Assembly: GCA_035578175.1 (NCBI GenBank)
Contig: JAQMRL010000002.1
Location: 82,555,325 to 82,619,324, forward strand
Direction: 5' to 3'
Length of the DNA stretch: 64,000 nucleotides
Source: Catonia carolina
Lineage: Eukaryota; Arthropoda; Insecta; Hemiptera; Achilidae
A program made the position numbers and the translations under genes. A model generated the notes under the pieces. The model was not told the origin of the DNA and searched no databases. It saw only the letters and a program-made list of their open reading frames with translations. Positions 20,900 through 32,284 of this stretch are shown one piece after another. Position 1 is the first letter of the stretch. Every line of letters starts with the position of its first letter.

Positions 20900-21315
20900 T
20901 GTTGTTGTTGTTTAGGTGATCATCAGCCTGGTTGGCTGGTTTGAACCACCTGTAGAGGTTTTACTAAGTAACAACGAGGAGTCAGGTGGTTTACCATTGC
21001 CACAACTCACTAAGTGGAAAAGTACGCTTATCACCATGCGGGGCCCTCTGGAAAGCACATATTTTACACTCTGCAAATGACACCTTCACTTCATTCACCA
21101 CACAATCCAACTGTATAATGAAATTCATTACTTTCAGAGGAGGAGATAACTGTGATTAGTGTCACCTAACACACCTCTACCTCTTCTCTTCTTAAATGAT
21201 TCAGTCATTTAATTAGGTGGCCATGTGATAAGAAACCAAACTATTTATTTTAGCCCTGCAACGAACAGATTGACTATAAATAAATTGACACTCCACCTGC
21301 AGTCTGTTACGGGCA
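20900..21315 (-). mobile_element. Retroposon family D, full copy
   Basis: The (GTT)n start on plus is the (AAC)n tail on minus; the far end is complementary to TGCCCGTAACAGAC. Flanked by the 10-bp target duplication AGATAAAATA (20890-20899 and 21315-21324). Confidence 0.9.
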
Positions 21316-21709
21316 GATAAAATAATATTTTATCTACCCGATAAATCAATTTTATTTAAAATTATTTAGCTGTATACATAAATTATGTATACATATTATG
21401 TATGCACAGATTCGTTTTTTAGAAATCACACGAATAAATTACTACGCTTCCGAATGACCGAGCCCCTAATGAAACATTACTTAATTTTAAAATTCTTATT
21501 TCGTACGACACAGTAAACCGTCGCTCATCCGGCGTAGATTATTGTAATTTAAATTGAATGTCTTTTGAATTTCAGCCGAACCAGTCAATTTTGATTCGAA
21601 TATCCTCAAATCTTGTGGGCCTTTTTTAATGACGGGCAACAATTTCAAATGATCGCCTTATGCGCCACACAACACAAATACTACTCAATTTATATAAATA
21701 TTTGTTTTT

Positions 21710-22659
21710 ACTTTCTCTTGCCTATATGAATATATATAGGAAGGAGAGTATTGTTTTCATGTCGATCACAACAAATCAAGTTTACCGAATCTACACGTTT
21801 TCAGACCCCCTCAACCAAACAGAACATATTTTTAGCGATTGGTGTGTGAGTGTGTGCGCGCGTTTGTTTGTGTGTGTCTGTGTGTGTGTGTGTGAACAGA
21901 ATATCTCAAGAACGGAACATCGTACGAACTTGAAACTTGAAACTTAAGTTACATACCACTACCGGACCCGACACGAACATTTTCATCAAAATCGGTCAAC
22001 CCGAAGTAGTAGTTTATTCGTGTAATTTTTCACTTTTTGCAATTTTCTCAAAAACTGGTCCTACGATTTTTTTTAAAAATCGCCTGGTGCACTACATTTT
22101 TTATGCTCTACAGGATAGGGTAGGCGCCATGTTTGCTGAAATTCTTGGTGAGGCTGTTTTCATGTAAAAACATTTTCTTTTTAAGATTGCGGCTTTAATA
22201 TGCATTTTAGCGCAAACCGTTATATAATAAAAATTGTAGAGAATGTAACATCCTACAACTTTTATTTCACACATTTTCTTGTACAACGCTTAGTTTAGCG
22301 GTAACTAGCGACTTTCTGTTTTTTTTCTCACGAAAACGTGTGAAAAATCGATTTTTTTAAGATTTCGGCCTTAGTATGCATTTTACGACAAAAAATATAT
22401 AATCAAATTTACAGGAAATTAAAAGATCTACAACTTTAAAGAGAGCATTTTTATCTACAGAGCCTTGTTTAGCGTGAAAGAGTGATTTTCCGTATTTGTA
22501 AGCCAAACTGAGGTCGATTTTCATATTGCGTCTTTTACTCATATGTTTCTTGAGGTAAGTTTTTTGTTTATTTCTATTGTTTTATTACTAATGTTAGGTT
22601 ATATTGTTTAAATTATTTGCATTGGCAAGAGAAAGTTGTGTGAGTGTTTCACACCAGAT
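21710..22659 (+). mobile_element. Helentron-like family (H), full copy
   Basis: ACTTTCTCTTGCC terminus after a T-run, hairpin CCTATATGAATATATATAGG, TG-rich core at about 21843-21894, two half-repeats, internal GGCAAGAGAAAGT and terminal hairpin GTGTGAGTGTTTCACAC then CAGAT. 950 bp. Confidence 0.92.
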
Positions 22660-22998
22660 TTTTGTAATATAAAATACTTTTTAATTTACCCCTTATACGT
22701 AGCTACTGCTTTTAAAAATCCTTGTACGAGTACTTTGGTGGTGCGCACCGCTTCTAATGATAATAAAAATCCTAGAATATTAGCCTATTAAGATTGCATC
22801 TTGCTTTGTCAATGGTTTCAATTAAACCGAATATAAAATGGAAAAATCTACTCATATTGCTTGCTGTCTGTCTCATAAATTGCAACTAAATTTATTACCT
22901 AGTCTAACTTATATATAATTTATGATAGATTTTAACCTACTATCATTGTCAAACTGCAACTGTTCATTTATCAAATTATTATTACTATTAATATTTTT

Positions 22999-23180
22999 AC
23001 TTTCTCTTGCCTATATGAATAAAATAGGAATTTCCTTCCTATAGGAAGGAACGTATTGTTTTCATGCCGATTTTTCAAAATCAAGTTTTCACCGGATCTA
23101 CACGTTTTCAGACCCCCTAAACCCACACAAACATGTTTTTAGCGATTGGTCTGTGTGTCTGTGCGTGCGTGCGTGCGTGC

Positions 23181-23213
<33 letters not shown>

Positions 23214-24006
23214 CGTGTATGAACAGAATATCTCAAGAACGGAACATCGTACGGACTTGAAACTTGACACTTAAGTTACATACTACTACCGGACCCAACA
23301 CGAACATTTTCATCAAAATCGGTCGAACGGAAGTAGTAGGTTATTCGTGTAATTTTTCACTTTTATGCGATTTTCTAATAAACTGGTCCTACAATTTTTT
23401 TAAAAAAAGCCTGGTTTACTAAATTTTTTATTCTCTACAAGATAGGGTAGGCTCCATGTTTGCTGAAATTCTTGGTGAGGGTGTTTTCTCGTAAACAAAT
23501 TGTTTTTTTAAGATTGCGACTTTAATATGCATTTTAGCACAAAAATGTATATAATAAAAGTTGTAAAAAATTAAAAATTCTACAACTTTTATTTAAAACA
23601 TTTTTTGTATAACGCTTAGTTTAGCGGTAGTTAGCGATTTTCTGGTTTTTTTCTCACTAAAACGTGTGAAAAATCGATTTTCTTAAGATTTCCGCCTTAG
23701 TGTGCATTTTACGACAAAACTGTATGTAATTAAATTTATAGGAAATTAAAAGATCTACAACTTTTATGTACAGCATTTTCTCTGCAGAGCCTAGTTTAGG
23801 GTGAAAGAGTGATTTTCCGTATTTTTAAGTTAAAAAGAGGTCGGTTTTCATTTTGCGTCTCACACTCATGATTAAAATAAGGTTATGTTTATTGAGGTTA
23901 TTTGAGGTTTATTGAGGTAGGTTTTTGTTTATTTTACTAATGATAGGTTATATCGGTCATTATTTGCATTGGCAAGAGAAAGTTGTGTGAGTGTTTTACA
24001 CCAGAT
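22999..24006 (+). mobile_element. Helentron-like family (H), full copy
   Basis: All landmarks are present: 13-bp terminus, (TG/CG)n core at about 23150-23220, internal inverted repeat and 3' end. It carries small duplications: TTCCTTCCTATAGGAAGG beside the 5' hairpin and a repeated TTATTGAGG near 23890. Confidence 0.92.
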
Positions 24007-24167
24007 ATTTTGTAAAGTTTGAATGTTATATTTATTGTGATTTATTTCCACAACAGTAATGCCTTCTAATGTAAAAAATTTGTGGTTATTTAATCCAACA
24101 TGTTCTGCATAATTGGATTTTTGTTTTCCATATTTATAAGCTTGCAGATGTTCTTGATATCGTTTTT

Positions 24168-24298
24168 ACTTTCTCTTGCCTATATGAATATATAGGAAGG
24201 AAAGTATTGTTTTCATGTCGATTTTTCGAAATCGAGTTTTCACCGGATCTATACGTTTTCAGACCCCCTGAACCCAAAAAACATGTTTTTAGCGATTG

Positions 24299-24329
<31 letters not shown>

Positions 24330-25106
24330 AACAGAATATCTCAAGAACGGAACATCGTACGAACTTGAAACTTGAAACTTAAGTTACATACCACTACCGG
24401 ACGCGACACGAACATTTTCATCAAAATCGGTCAACCGGAAGTAGTAGTTTATTCGTATAATTTTTCAGTTTTTTGCGATTTTCTCAAAAACTGGTCCTAC
24501 GATTTTTTTTAAAATCGCCTATTTTACTCAATTTTTTATTCTCTACAAGATAGGGTAGGCGCCATGTTTGCTGAAATTCTCGGTGAGGCTGTTTCCACGT
24601 AAAAACGTTGTTTATTTTAAGATTACGGCTTTAATATAAATTTCAGCGCAAAAACTTATATAATAAAAGTTGTAGAGAATTTAAAAACCTACAACTTCTG
24701 TTTCAAACATTTTTTTGTATAACGCTTAGTTTAGCGGTAATTTGCGATTTTCTGTTTTTTTCTCACGAAAACGTGAGAAAAATCGATTTTTTTAACATTT
24801 CGGTCTTAGTATGCATTTTACGACAAAAGTGTATATAATTAAATTTATAGAAAATTACAAGATCTACAACTTTTGTTTAGAGCATTTTTCTCTACAGAGC
24901 CTAGTTTAGCGTGAAAGCGTGATTTTCCGTATTTTTAAGCCAAACTGAGTTCGATTGTCATTTTGCGTCATTCACTCATGATTAAAATAAGGTTATGTTT
25001 TTGAGGTTAGTTTTTGTTCATTTCTAATGTTTTAATACTAATGTTAGGTTTATTGTTAATTATTTGCATTGGCAAGAGAAAGTTGTGTGAGTGTTTCACA
25101 CCAGAT
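24168..25106 (+). mobile_element. Helentron-like family (H), full reference-like copy
   Basis: 939 bp with every landmark intact: the hairpin CCTATATGAATATATAGG (7-bp stem), core (TG)n at 24301-24328, half-repeats starting near 24620 and 24795, internal GGCAAGAGAAAGT and the end hairpin. It lies in the same orientation as the two preceding copies. Confidence 0.92.
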
Positions 25107-25175
25107 TTTTTAAATGATCTAGAGGTCATGCCAATGTAAAGTTCATTACAGTTCCTTGAACCACATTTGATCTTA

Positions 25176-25763
25176 TTTTTTTTAAATTCCTAATGTGTGT
25201 ACGTTGCAATCTGTTCAATTGAGAACAATAAGCAACCCCACGACCCAATCAGATGAGGATGATGTGTATGACGCGTAAATGAGACTGTATTCTTCTAGAG
25301 ACGAGGGCCGCCGACCGCCTTTTTGTGGCCTGGGGCAGAGTTTGGATGTGAAGCCCCCCTCGTATAAAAAACCTTTATCAAAATAGCTTTGTCCTTTGAC
25401 TGGTCCAACTTCTTGTTTTGTATGAAATTTACCTACAACGGAATACAATCCGTGCACGTGTCCGTCTCTATTTATCTTTATAGATAGATTAAGAAAGCAG
25501 TTTATCGTGAAGATGTTAATAATTACTAAATATTTTTTATTGATTAAAAAAAAACATCTTAGGATGTGGCCCGGGGCAATCTGCCCCATTTGCCCCCCCC
25601 TCTCGGCGGCTCTGCTAGAGACACACTCACTGAGTATGGTTAATTGAATCCCAACCATCAAACTACACCCACAACCACTGTCTACCATTCAAATCCGTAT
25701 TAAAGTAACTACCTCTACTAGGATTTGAACCAGGAACCTTCGTCTCCGAAAATCATGATCTTA
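25176..25763 (-). mobile_element. tRNA-derived SINE family F, split by a hAT-like MITE
   Basis: Matches the other F copies on both sides of 25303-25614: the 3' part ends CTAATGTGTGTACGTTGCAA beside a T-run on plus (A-tail on minus), and the 5' part holds GGATTTGAACCAGGAACC, complementary to a B-box. The A-box head is missing. Confidence 0.85.
25303..25614. mobile_element. hAT-like MITE inside SINE F
   Basis: 312 bp flanked by the perfect 8-bp duplication CTAGAGAC (25295-25302 and 25615-25622). The ends GAGGGCCGCCGA and CAGAGCCGCCGA (complement) are inverted repeats. An 8-bp duplication with CAG-type ends fits hAT. The 157-codon minus frame across it is not a known protein. Confidence 0.8.
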
Positions 25764-27135
25764 ATAACATCTGATTTTTCATAAATATTTGATTTACTGT
25801 TATCAAAGTTTGATTTTGTTTTGTTTTCTTACCTTACGAAGTTTTTTATTAGCTTTAGTTTTGTTAGCTATTGTATAATTTTTGAGTCCATGTTTAATAA
25901 ACGAAAGTACTCGTAGAAGAATTTTTAAAAGCAGTAGGCCTATAGGGTAAATTAAAAAGTTTTTTTATATTAGAAAAAACAAATAGGCTATTTAGGCTAT
26001 ATGGATTCCACTGCTAAGATGCTAACTAATAACTTAGCCTAAATAAATAAATTTATGCACAAATTTTCTGTTTAGGATAAATAAATAATAAATAAAAAAT
26101 GGAGACCAGAGTAGCCAAGCGAGGGATAACATTTAAAAAATAACTCAAATAAGAAAGTGGTCAGTTAGGCGTAGAAGAGAGAAAAGGAAAATATGAAGTG
26201 AATTATAAGGGCTGTATTTCAATTGAATTTATAGGGCATTAATTCAGGACGGAAACGATCATCGAGCACGAAGGAGACCTGAGAGGGGAAAAACCCATGT
26301 ATAATTCAATTGCAACTCCCTTCCCACACCACCCCGCCCCCCCCACAAATACACGGCTCTCAAAAATGTCCCACTGATACCCATCTACCCGGTCGTACCT
26401 AAGATTTTTTTGTTTTCAGATCATTATCGCCGCGCTTATTTATACGAGCTTGTCACCAAACGGTAAGCCCCCCTCGCCTATCTTATACATCTTAGACGAC
26501 ATTCTTCCACGCATTATACATTTTCTAACTTCATATCTACAAGGAAATATTGTCACATGGAAACAAAAACACACCCCAACATTCCTACAGTCGTATCCAA
26601 ATGAAACTTTTCTAATGCGATTACATTAATCATTTGTTAGTAAATAATGATTTTGTTAGTCATTTAAATTTTTTTTATCTTTTCTACTTCAACTCCTAAT
26701 CATCGGCATCTCATAATTGGCGTCGTTTTCATCTCTACCATCGTCATTGTCATCTCCAGCTTCAACACTTTGTGTTTCGGGATGTTGATTCACGGTTCGT
26801 CAAGTTTGATTTTGTATAGATATTTTTGTTTCTTCACAGTTTGGTCTTTTTCAAACACACTACTGAGTTTTGTTTGTGTTTTAATTCTAAGGACATTACT
26901 CAGATTTTCTCATATTTGCTTAAAGTTATTGTATTTATTAACTGATTGCAAAAGAAATACTATACTGTTAAAAAAAACATTAATGATAGGTGGCGTTAAC
27001 CCCACTCACTTTCTCACTGATCGACGAGTAGGTTAACATCTCCATGAGTTTTACTTTCAAATTAAAAAATTAGGTTTAAGTTAATTAAATCTACAATTTT
27101 CCTGTAAAACTGTAATCCAATTTCTTTTCTTTGGT
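25764..27135. other. No gene recognised
   Basis: AT-rich sequence with a C-run near 26335. Frames such as 26770-27036 resemble no known protein. No repeat family seen elsewhere in the window is present. Confidence 0.35.
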
Positions 27136-27303
27136 AGGGGAGACCGGGGATGGTTGTAACACAAGCAAGGTTTTTAATTTTTTACAATTTTTTAATTCAC
27201 TATTACAAATTTTTTTAATGCGTATTGCTTTGTTTTATCATTTTTCTCGAGGGTACCATTACTATCAATTAAAAATAATGCGTAGATTTTTTGTTTTTTG
27301 TCA

Positions 27304-28761
27304 TCAGTCTTTCGACTGGTTTGATGCAGTTCTCCAACCTGTTCTATCTTGCGCAAGTCGTTTCATATCTACATACCTGTAACACCCTACATCTTTTGTA
27401 ATTTGCTTTATATATTCTAATCTTTGCCTCCCTCTACAATTTACTCCCTCAATGTTACCCTCCATTATTGATAGCCCAATACCTGGATGTCTTAGGATAT
27501 GCCCCACTAGTCTATCCCTTCTTTTGGTAAGATGCTTCCATATACTTCTTTTTTCATCCACTCGCCTAAGAACCTCTAAATTACTTATTTTGTCCACCCA
27601 CCTAATCTTTAACATTTTCCTATAACACCACATTTCAAAAGCTTCTATCCTCTTCCGTTCTACAGCCCCTATCACCCACGTTTCACTTCCGTATAATGCT
27701 ACACTCCAAACATAATGTTTTAAGAAATTTTTCCTAATCTGTAAATCAATGTTTGTAGTCAGTAAGCTGTTTTTCATTTCAAAGGCTTTTCTAGCTTGAG
27801 CAATTCTACTCTTGATATCACTCGTGCTTCTACCATCCTTTGTTATTTTACTCCCTAGATAGCAGAATTCCCCAACTTCCTGTATGTTTTCGTTGCCTAC
27901 TTTTAAATTTCCCATCTCTTCTAAACCACTCTTGCTGCTGCACAACACTTTCGTTTTGTTCTTATTAATTTTCATGAAGTAATCCTTCCTCAAGATCTCA
28001 TCCATTCCATTTAAGGCATCCTCTAGTTCATTCTTTGCCTCGGCTAATACTACTATATCATCGGCGAATCTCAACATTTTTATTGTTTCTCCTTGAATTT
28101 TTATTCCTACGTCAAATTTCTCCTTCACTTCATTTATAGCCTCTTCTATATACAAGTTAAAAAGTAGTGGTGACAAAGAACAACCTTGTCGTACACCTTT
28201 TCTTACAGCAGCCTCTTTTTCGTACCCCTCGATTCTCAAAACAGCCGTTTGATTCTTATACAGACTGTAGATAACTTTCCTTTCTTTGTATTTAATTCCT
28301 AGCCTTTTCAAAGTTTTAAACATTTTACTCCAGTCCAGATTGTCAAATGCTTTCTCTAAATCTACAAATGCCATAAAAGTAGTTTTATTTTTCTGTATCC
28401 TTTTCTCAATAATCAGTCTCAGAGCCAATATTGCATCTCGAGTTCCCATTCTCCTTCTAAATCCAAATTGGTCATCGTCCAATACTTCTTCTACTCGGTG
28501 TTCTATTCTCCTGTGTATAATTCTTGTCAGTATCTTAGATGCATGGCATGTTAGGCTGATGGTTCTGTAATGTTCACACTTCTCCGCTCCTGACTTTTTT
28601 GGTATTGGAATCATAATATTTTTTTTAAAGTCCGATGGTACCTCTCCACTCTCATACATTCTGCACACAAGTTTGTATAATTTGTTTTGAGCAACTTTGC
28701 CACATCGTAATAATAATTCCGATGGTATGTTATCTATTCCTGGTGTCTTATTCATATTCAT
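27304..28761 (-). pseudogene. RTE ORF2, reverse transcriptase and C-terminal part
   Basis: 485 codons starting at an internal ATG just after an in-frame TAG. It shows the RT landmarks in order: KTPGIDNIPSELL, PKKSGAEKCEHYRTISL, MAFVDLEKAFD (motif A), VRQGCSLSPLLFNLY (motif B), FADDIVVLAE (catalytic motif C) and FCYLGSKIT. The C-terminal block RDRLVGHILRHPG and CRGRQRLEY follows. The domain itself is uninterrupted and catalytic residues are intact. It would copy element RNA at the nicked target. Confidence 0.93.
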
Positions 28762-28764
28762 ATC

Positions 28765-29438
28765 CTAAAGTGCCCGATCGAATTCTTCTCGTAGTATAGG
28801 GTCCCCTTTTTGATCTTCTTCAACATCAGTTTCTTGTTCTATCGCATCATATTCTAATTCTTTTCCCATGTAGAGTTGATTTACGTATTCCTTCCATCTT
28901 TCAGCTCTCTCTTGGCCATTCAACAATGGTTTACCACCTGCGCTTTGTAAATTAACAGCTTTCATCTTTTGTTCTCCAAAGTTTTCCCTTATTTTTCTAT
29001 AAGCTGCGTCCACTTTACCAACTGCCATTTTACTTTCAATGTCCGTACATTTCGCTCTGATCCACTCTTCCTTCGCTTTCTTACACCTTTTGTTTATGGT
29101 ATTTCTCAAGTAGCAATATTGCCTTTTACCTCTCTCGTCCTTTGCGTTTTTATATTTTCTTCGCTCATCCATCGATTCTAAAATATCATTAGTAATCCAC
29201 GGTTTCTACCTCTTTTTTTAGTATGTCCTAACCATTCTTCCGCTGCTTTCACTACCACCTCCTTGAAGTTTATCCACTCCTCCTCTACATTTCCTGTGTC
29301 ATTACCTCTTTCTTCTATCCCTTTTTGAATACTCTCCTGGAAACCTACCTGGTTGTCTTGTTCTCTTAGTTTGTCTACATCCCACCTAGCATTTCCCTGT
29401 CCCTTCTTCAGTTTTTTAAGTTTAAGCCTGCTATCCAT
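28765..29438 (-). pseudogene. RTE ORF2, linker between endonuclease and RT
   Basis: Two adjoining frames (29178-29438 and 28765-29172) from one original reading frame, broken by a one-base shift near 29200. The charged, helical segment (MDERRKYKNAKDERGKRQ.. and KEYVNQLYMGKE) is typical of the region before RT motif 0. The second frame runs in phase into the RT but stops at a TAG (28765-28767), a single nonsense change. Confidence 0.88.
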
Positions 29439-29454
29439 TACTACTAAGTTATGA

Positions 29455-30267
29455 TCACTCCCTATGTCTGCACCACGATAGGCTTTTACAGTTCATAATC
29501 TGGTTTCTGAATCTTTGTCTAACCATTATGTAATCTATTTGGTATCTTCCCTTGTCACCTGGCATCATCCAAGTGTATAACCTCCTTTTGTGATTCTTAA
29601 AAAGTGTATTGCCTATCACTAAATTATATTTGGAGCAGAAATCTACCAGCCGACTCCCTCTGTCATTTCTCTTCCCTAGACCATATTCTCCGACTATCTT
29701 TCCTTCTTTTCCTTCTCCAACTACTGCATTCCAGTTTCCCATAACTATCAAATTTTCATCACCCTTGACATATTTTATTACTTCATCTAATTCCTCATAT
29801 ACTTGTTCTATTTCTTCCTCTCTGTGTGAAGACGTAGGCATGTAGACCTGCACTATAGTGGTAGACTTTGGTTTCGTATCTACTCTAACCATGATAATCC
29901 TATCACTACACTGCTTATAGTAAGTCACTCTTTGTCCAATTTTTTTATTCATTACTAGACCCACTCCGCCCTGCCCTCCGATGGCTTTAGTGTTAATAAC
30001 CCTATAATCCCCGGACCAAAAGTCTTGATCATCATCCCAGCGTACCTCACCAATGCCTACAATATCTAACTTCAACCTATCCATTTCCCTTTTTAAATTC
30101 TCTAACCTACCAGTTTGTTTTAAACTCCTAACATTCCATGTTCCAACTCGCAGAATTTCAGAAACTTTTATTTTTTTGATGAAGTCCCCTCTGATAGTCC
30201 TCGCCCGGAAATCCGAATGGAGGACTAGTTTATCTCCGGAATGTTTTACCAGAGAGGACGCCATCAT
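29455..30267 (-). pseudogene. RTE ORF2, AP-like endonuclease domain
   Basis: 270 codons starting MMASSLVKH. It shows the exonuclease/endonuclease/phosphatase landmarks GTWNVRSL, GIGEVRW, GGVGLVMNKK, QVYMPTSSHREEE, MGNWNAVVGE and YQIDYIMVRQR. The usual MGD-W/F-NA motif is GNWNA here, so a conserved aspartate appears replaced by asparagine. A one-base insertion near 29505 diverts the frame just before the final SDH motif, which survives in the next frame. The family protein nicks target DNA to prime reverse transcription. Confidence 0.9.
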
Positions 30268-30658
30268 AAATTTTTCATATTTTGAAGTTCTCGAAGTTCT
30301 TGAAGATCTGCATGTACTAAGTAAGCCTAACCAGAATCATACATGAAGGAGTTTCCTTACGATAATTCTAGTCAGACAGAAAAAGCTGTAGTTTACTGTT
30401 GCTTTCAGCTTTTTGGTTGGCAGACTGAGTGCCCCAAGCCACCGTCTGCCAGGGTGGAATGGGCAGCCCTTCCAGTTCCGTTCACCATGAGCCGGTTATC
30501 GTGCTGATGAGCGGTCACATGGTTACTAACAGGCCACACAACGTGAATGTATGGATAGGACACTAGCCTTCTATCCCGGCTGGTTCCCTTAAGCCTTTTG
30601 TAAAAGGAATTAAGGGATCTCCTTCCAGTTGACGACAGAAGCACTTTATAGCCCTTTA
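30268..30658 (-). other. RTE 5' leader
   Basis: Less AT-rich sequence upstream of the endonuclease. A 79-codon frame (30405-30644, minus) lies here; it may be an upstream ORF or part of a 5' UTR promoter. Not decided. Confidence 0.5.
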
Positions 30659-31925
30659 TAGATTTTTTTTATAGGAAAGGAATAACTTGTTCCGTGTAGG
30701 GGCTGTGTTACGACCAACCCCGCACCAGGGGAAGGTTGTAACACATTTATGACGGTTGATTGTAACAATAAACTGAGTATACATAGGCCTAAGTAACTTA
30801 TATATTTTTGTCATTTTTAAACATGTCAAATAGTAGGCCTACTTCATTTGACAGTACTTAATTTTATGATTAATTGTAAAATTATTTATATAAAAAAACG
30901 AAAAATTATTCTTTCCTAACATTTTTAAAACTAAACAGATGAAAGTAAATGAAAGTAGTAAACAAATTCTTATTTATACAATTTTTAATTTAATTTAATC
31001 CCAAAAAAGAAATATGATGAATTAAATCATCATTTGTATTGTATGGAAGGAAGGTCGTAACAGACACTCCAGTGTTACGTTACGACCAACCCCGTACGAC
31101 GGGCGCTATTAACTACATAAAATATGTCTAAATGACGGTAACAAAACTTGACTGAATAATCAGACATGCTCGTATATAGCTAGAAAGGTGATTTTGTTGG
31201 GCATTTTAAATTATCATTGCATTTCATAACTTATAATGAACATTTAAAAATAATGAGGAAACAAAATTCGGGAAAATTTACCCATCATTGTAAAAAGTAG
31301 ATACTTCCTTCTTAAATTTTTCCCACCAAAATTTGGTGAAAAACACTAAACTGACAATGGCAATGGCAAGTAGGCCTAGTAGAAGGGTTCTTCTTCTCTG
31401 GAATGACAATTAATTTGTACCGACGACAGGTAGGCCTACCCGATTTATGAACGGTGTTACAATCAACCCCTTGTTACAACCTTCCCCGTTTTCCCCTACA
31501 TTTGTTTTTTCCATTTTCCTCACACGGGCACTAGAAACTTACAAATAATTTCCAAATTGACTTGACCGAGCTGTCTCCGATGTGGAATCAGGCAAAGATG
31601 GGAAGGTGTGTTAGGTGTACCACCCGCACAAGTGGCACGCTAATCGTAACTGATCGTGAAGCGTGTAGTTGGCCAATTGTCCAAAAGTGAGTGCCTTCAC
31701 TTTGTCTCCTTTTGTTAAAGAGCAGACTTAACCAACTCTGTAGACCAACTCGGTGGGTTGATTATATTTAGTATAAATAAACAGATCGTATAAATGAATA
31801 CTACACAAATACAACAAGCTGATAAACTAGGCCTACATCAAATGGCGATCTCAAATAAAGGAATGCGATAAAAAAAACTAATCAACTGACTTACTATGAC
31901 AAAGTTTCCCTCATTTACTTCAAAA

Positions 31926-32256
31926 CCCACCGGTGGGTTGGTCTAGAGGTAAAGTCGTCGCCAAAATCACCTGTTTAACAGCTGATTTTCGGAGACGAAG
32001 GTTCCCAGTTCAAATCCTTGTAAAGGTAGTTACTTTTATACGGGTCTGAATGCTAGACAGTGGTTACCGGTGTACTTTGATCGTTGGGGTTCAATTAACC
32101 GTACTCTCTCAAGAGTGTTCGGCCTGAGTCTGTACAAGGCTACACCTCATTTACACGTCATACATACATATCATACCCATCTCATTGGGTGATGGGGTTG
32201 CTTATTGTTCTAAATTGAACAGATTGCAACGTACACAAATTAGGAATAAAAAAAAA
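31926..32256 (+). mobile_element. tRNA-derived SINE family F, full copy
   Basis: The head CCCACCGGTGGGTTGGTCTAG has an A-box-like TGGTCTAGAGG, and about 75 bp later there is a B-box-like AGTTCAAATCC. A unique body (GTGTACTTTGATCGTTGGGG etc.) follows, then the 3' end ATTGCAACGTACACAAATTAGGAAT and an A-run. About 330 bp. Confidence 0.85.
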
Positions 32257-32284
32257 TTGTATCTTAAAAAACAGCTGGTGTATG

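Larger units (their letters stand above)
27293..30658 (-). mobile_element. RTE-type non-LTR retrotransposon (LINE)
   Basis: Minus-strand element flanked by the duplication TAGATTTTTT (27283-27292 and 30659-30668). From the 5' end: short leader, endonuclease, linker, reverse transcriptase, C-terminal domain, then a 3' end GATGACAAAAAACAA. ORF2 is disrupted by two single-base frameshifts and one in-frame TAG, so this copy is recent but inactive. RTE clade is inferred from the single endonuclease-RT ORF and the similarity of its endonuclease part to craniofacial-development-protein-2-like (BovB-derived) sequences. Confidence 0.9.
27136..31499. mobile_element. Inverted-repeat DNA element carrying an RTE LINE
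   Basis: The ends GTAGGGGAGACCGGGGATGG (27136) and the complement of a sequence ending at 31499 (GTAGGGGAAAACGGGGAAGG) match at about 25 of 28 positions, continuing into TTGTAACA, with a TA at the outer edges. Without the LINE insert it is about 1 kb. Shorter versions of the GGTTGTAACA / GTTACGACCAACCCC motif recur internally at 30710-30745 and 31046-31100. No transposase is seen, so this is probably a MITE; the superfamily is not resolved. Confidence 0.6.

Noticed and set aside
25215..25688. 157-codon minus-strand ORF
   Set aside because: It crosses both borders of the hAT-like MITE and the SINE, so it cannot be an evolved gene.
27131..27382. 83-codon plus-strand ORF beside the LINE
   Set aside because: It runs from the TIR element into the antisense 3' end of the LINE, so it is a chance frame.
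28286..28570. Antisense 94-codon ORF in the LINE
   Set aside because: It is a shadow of the reverse-transcriptase reading frame.
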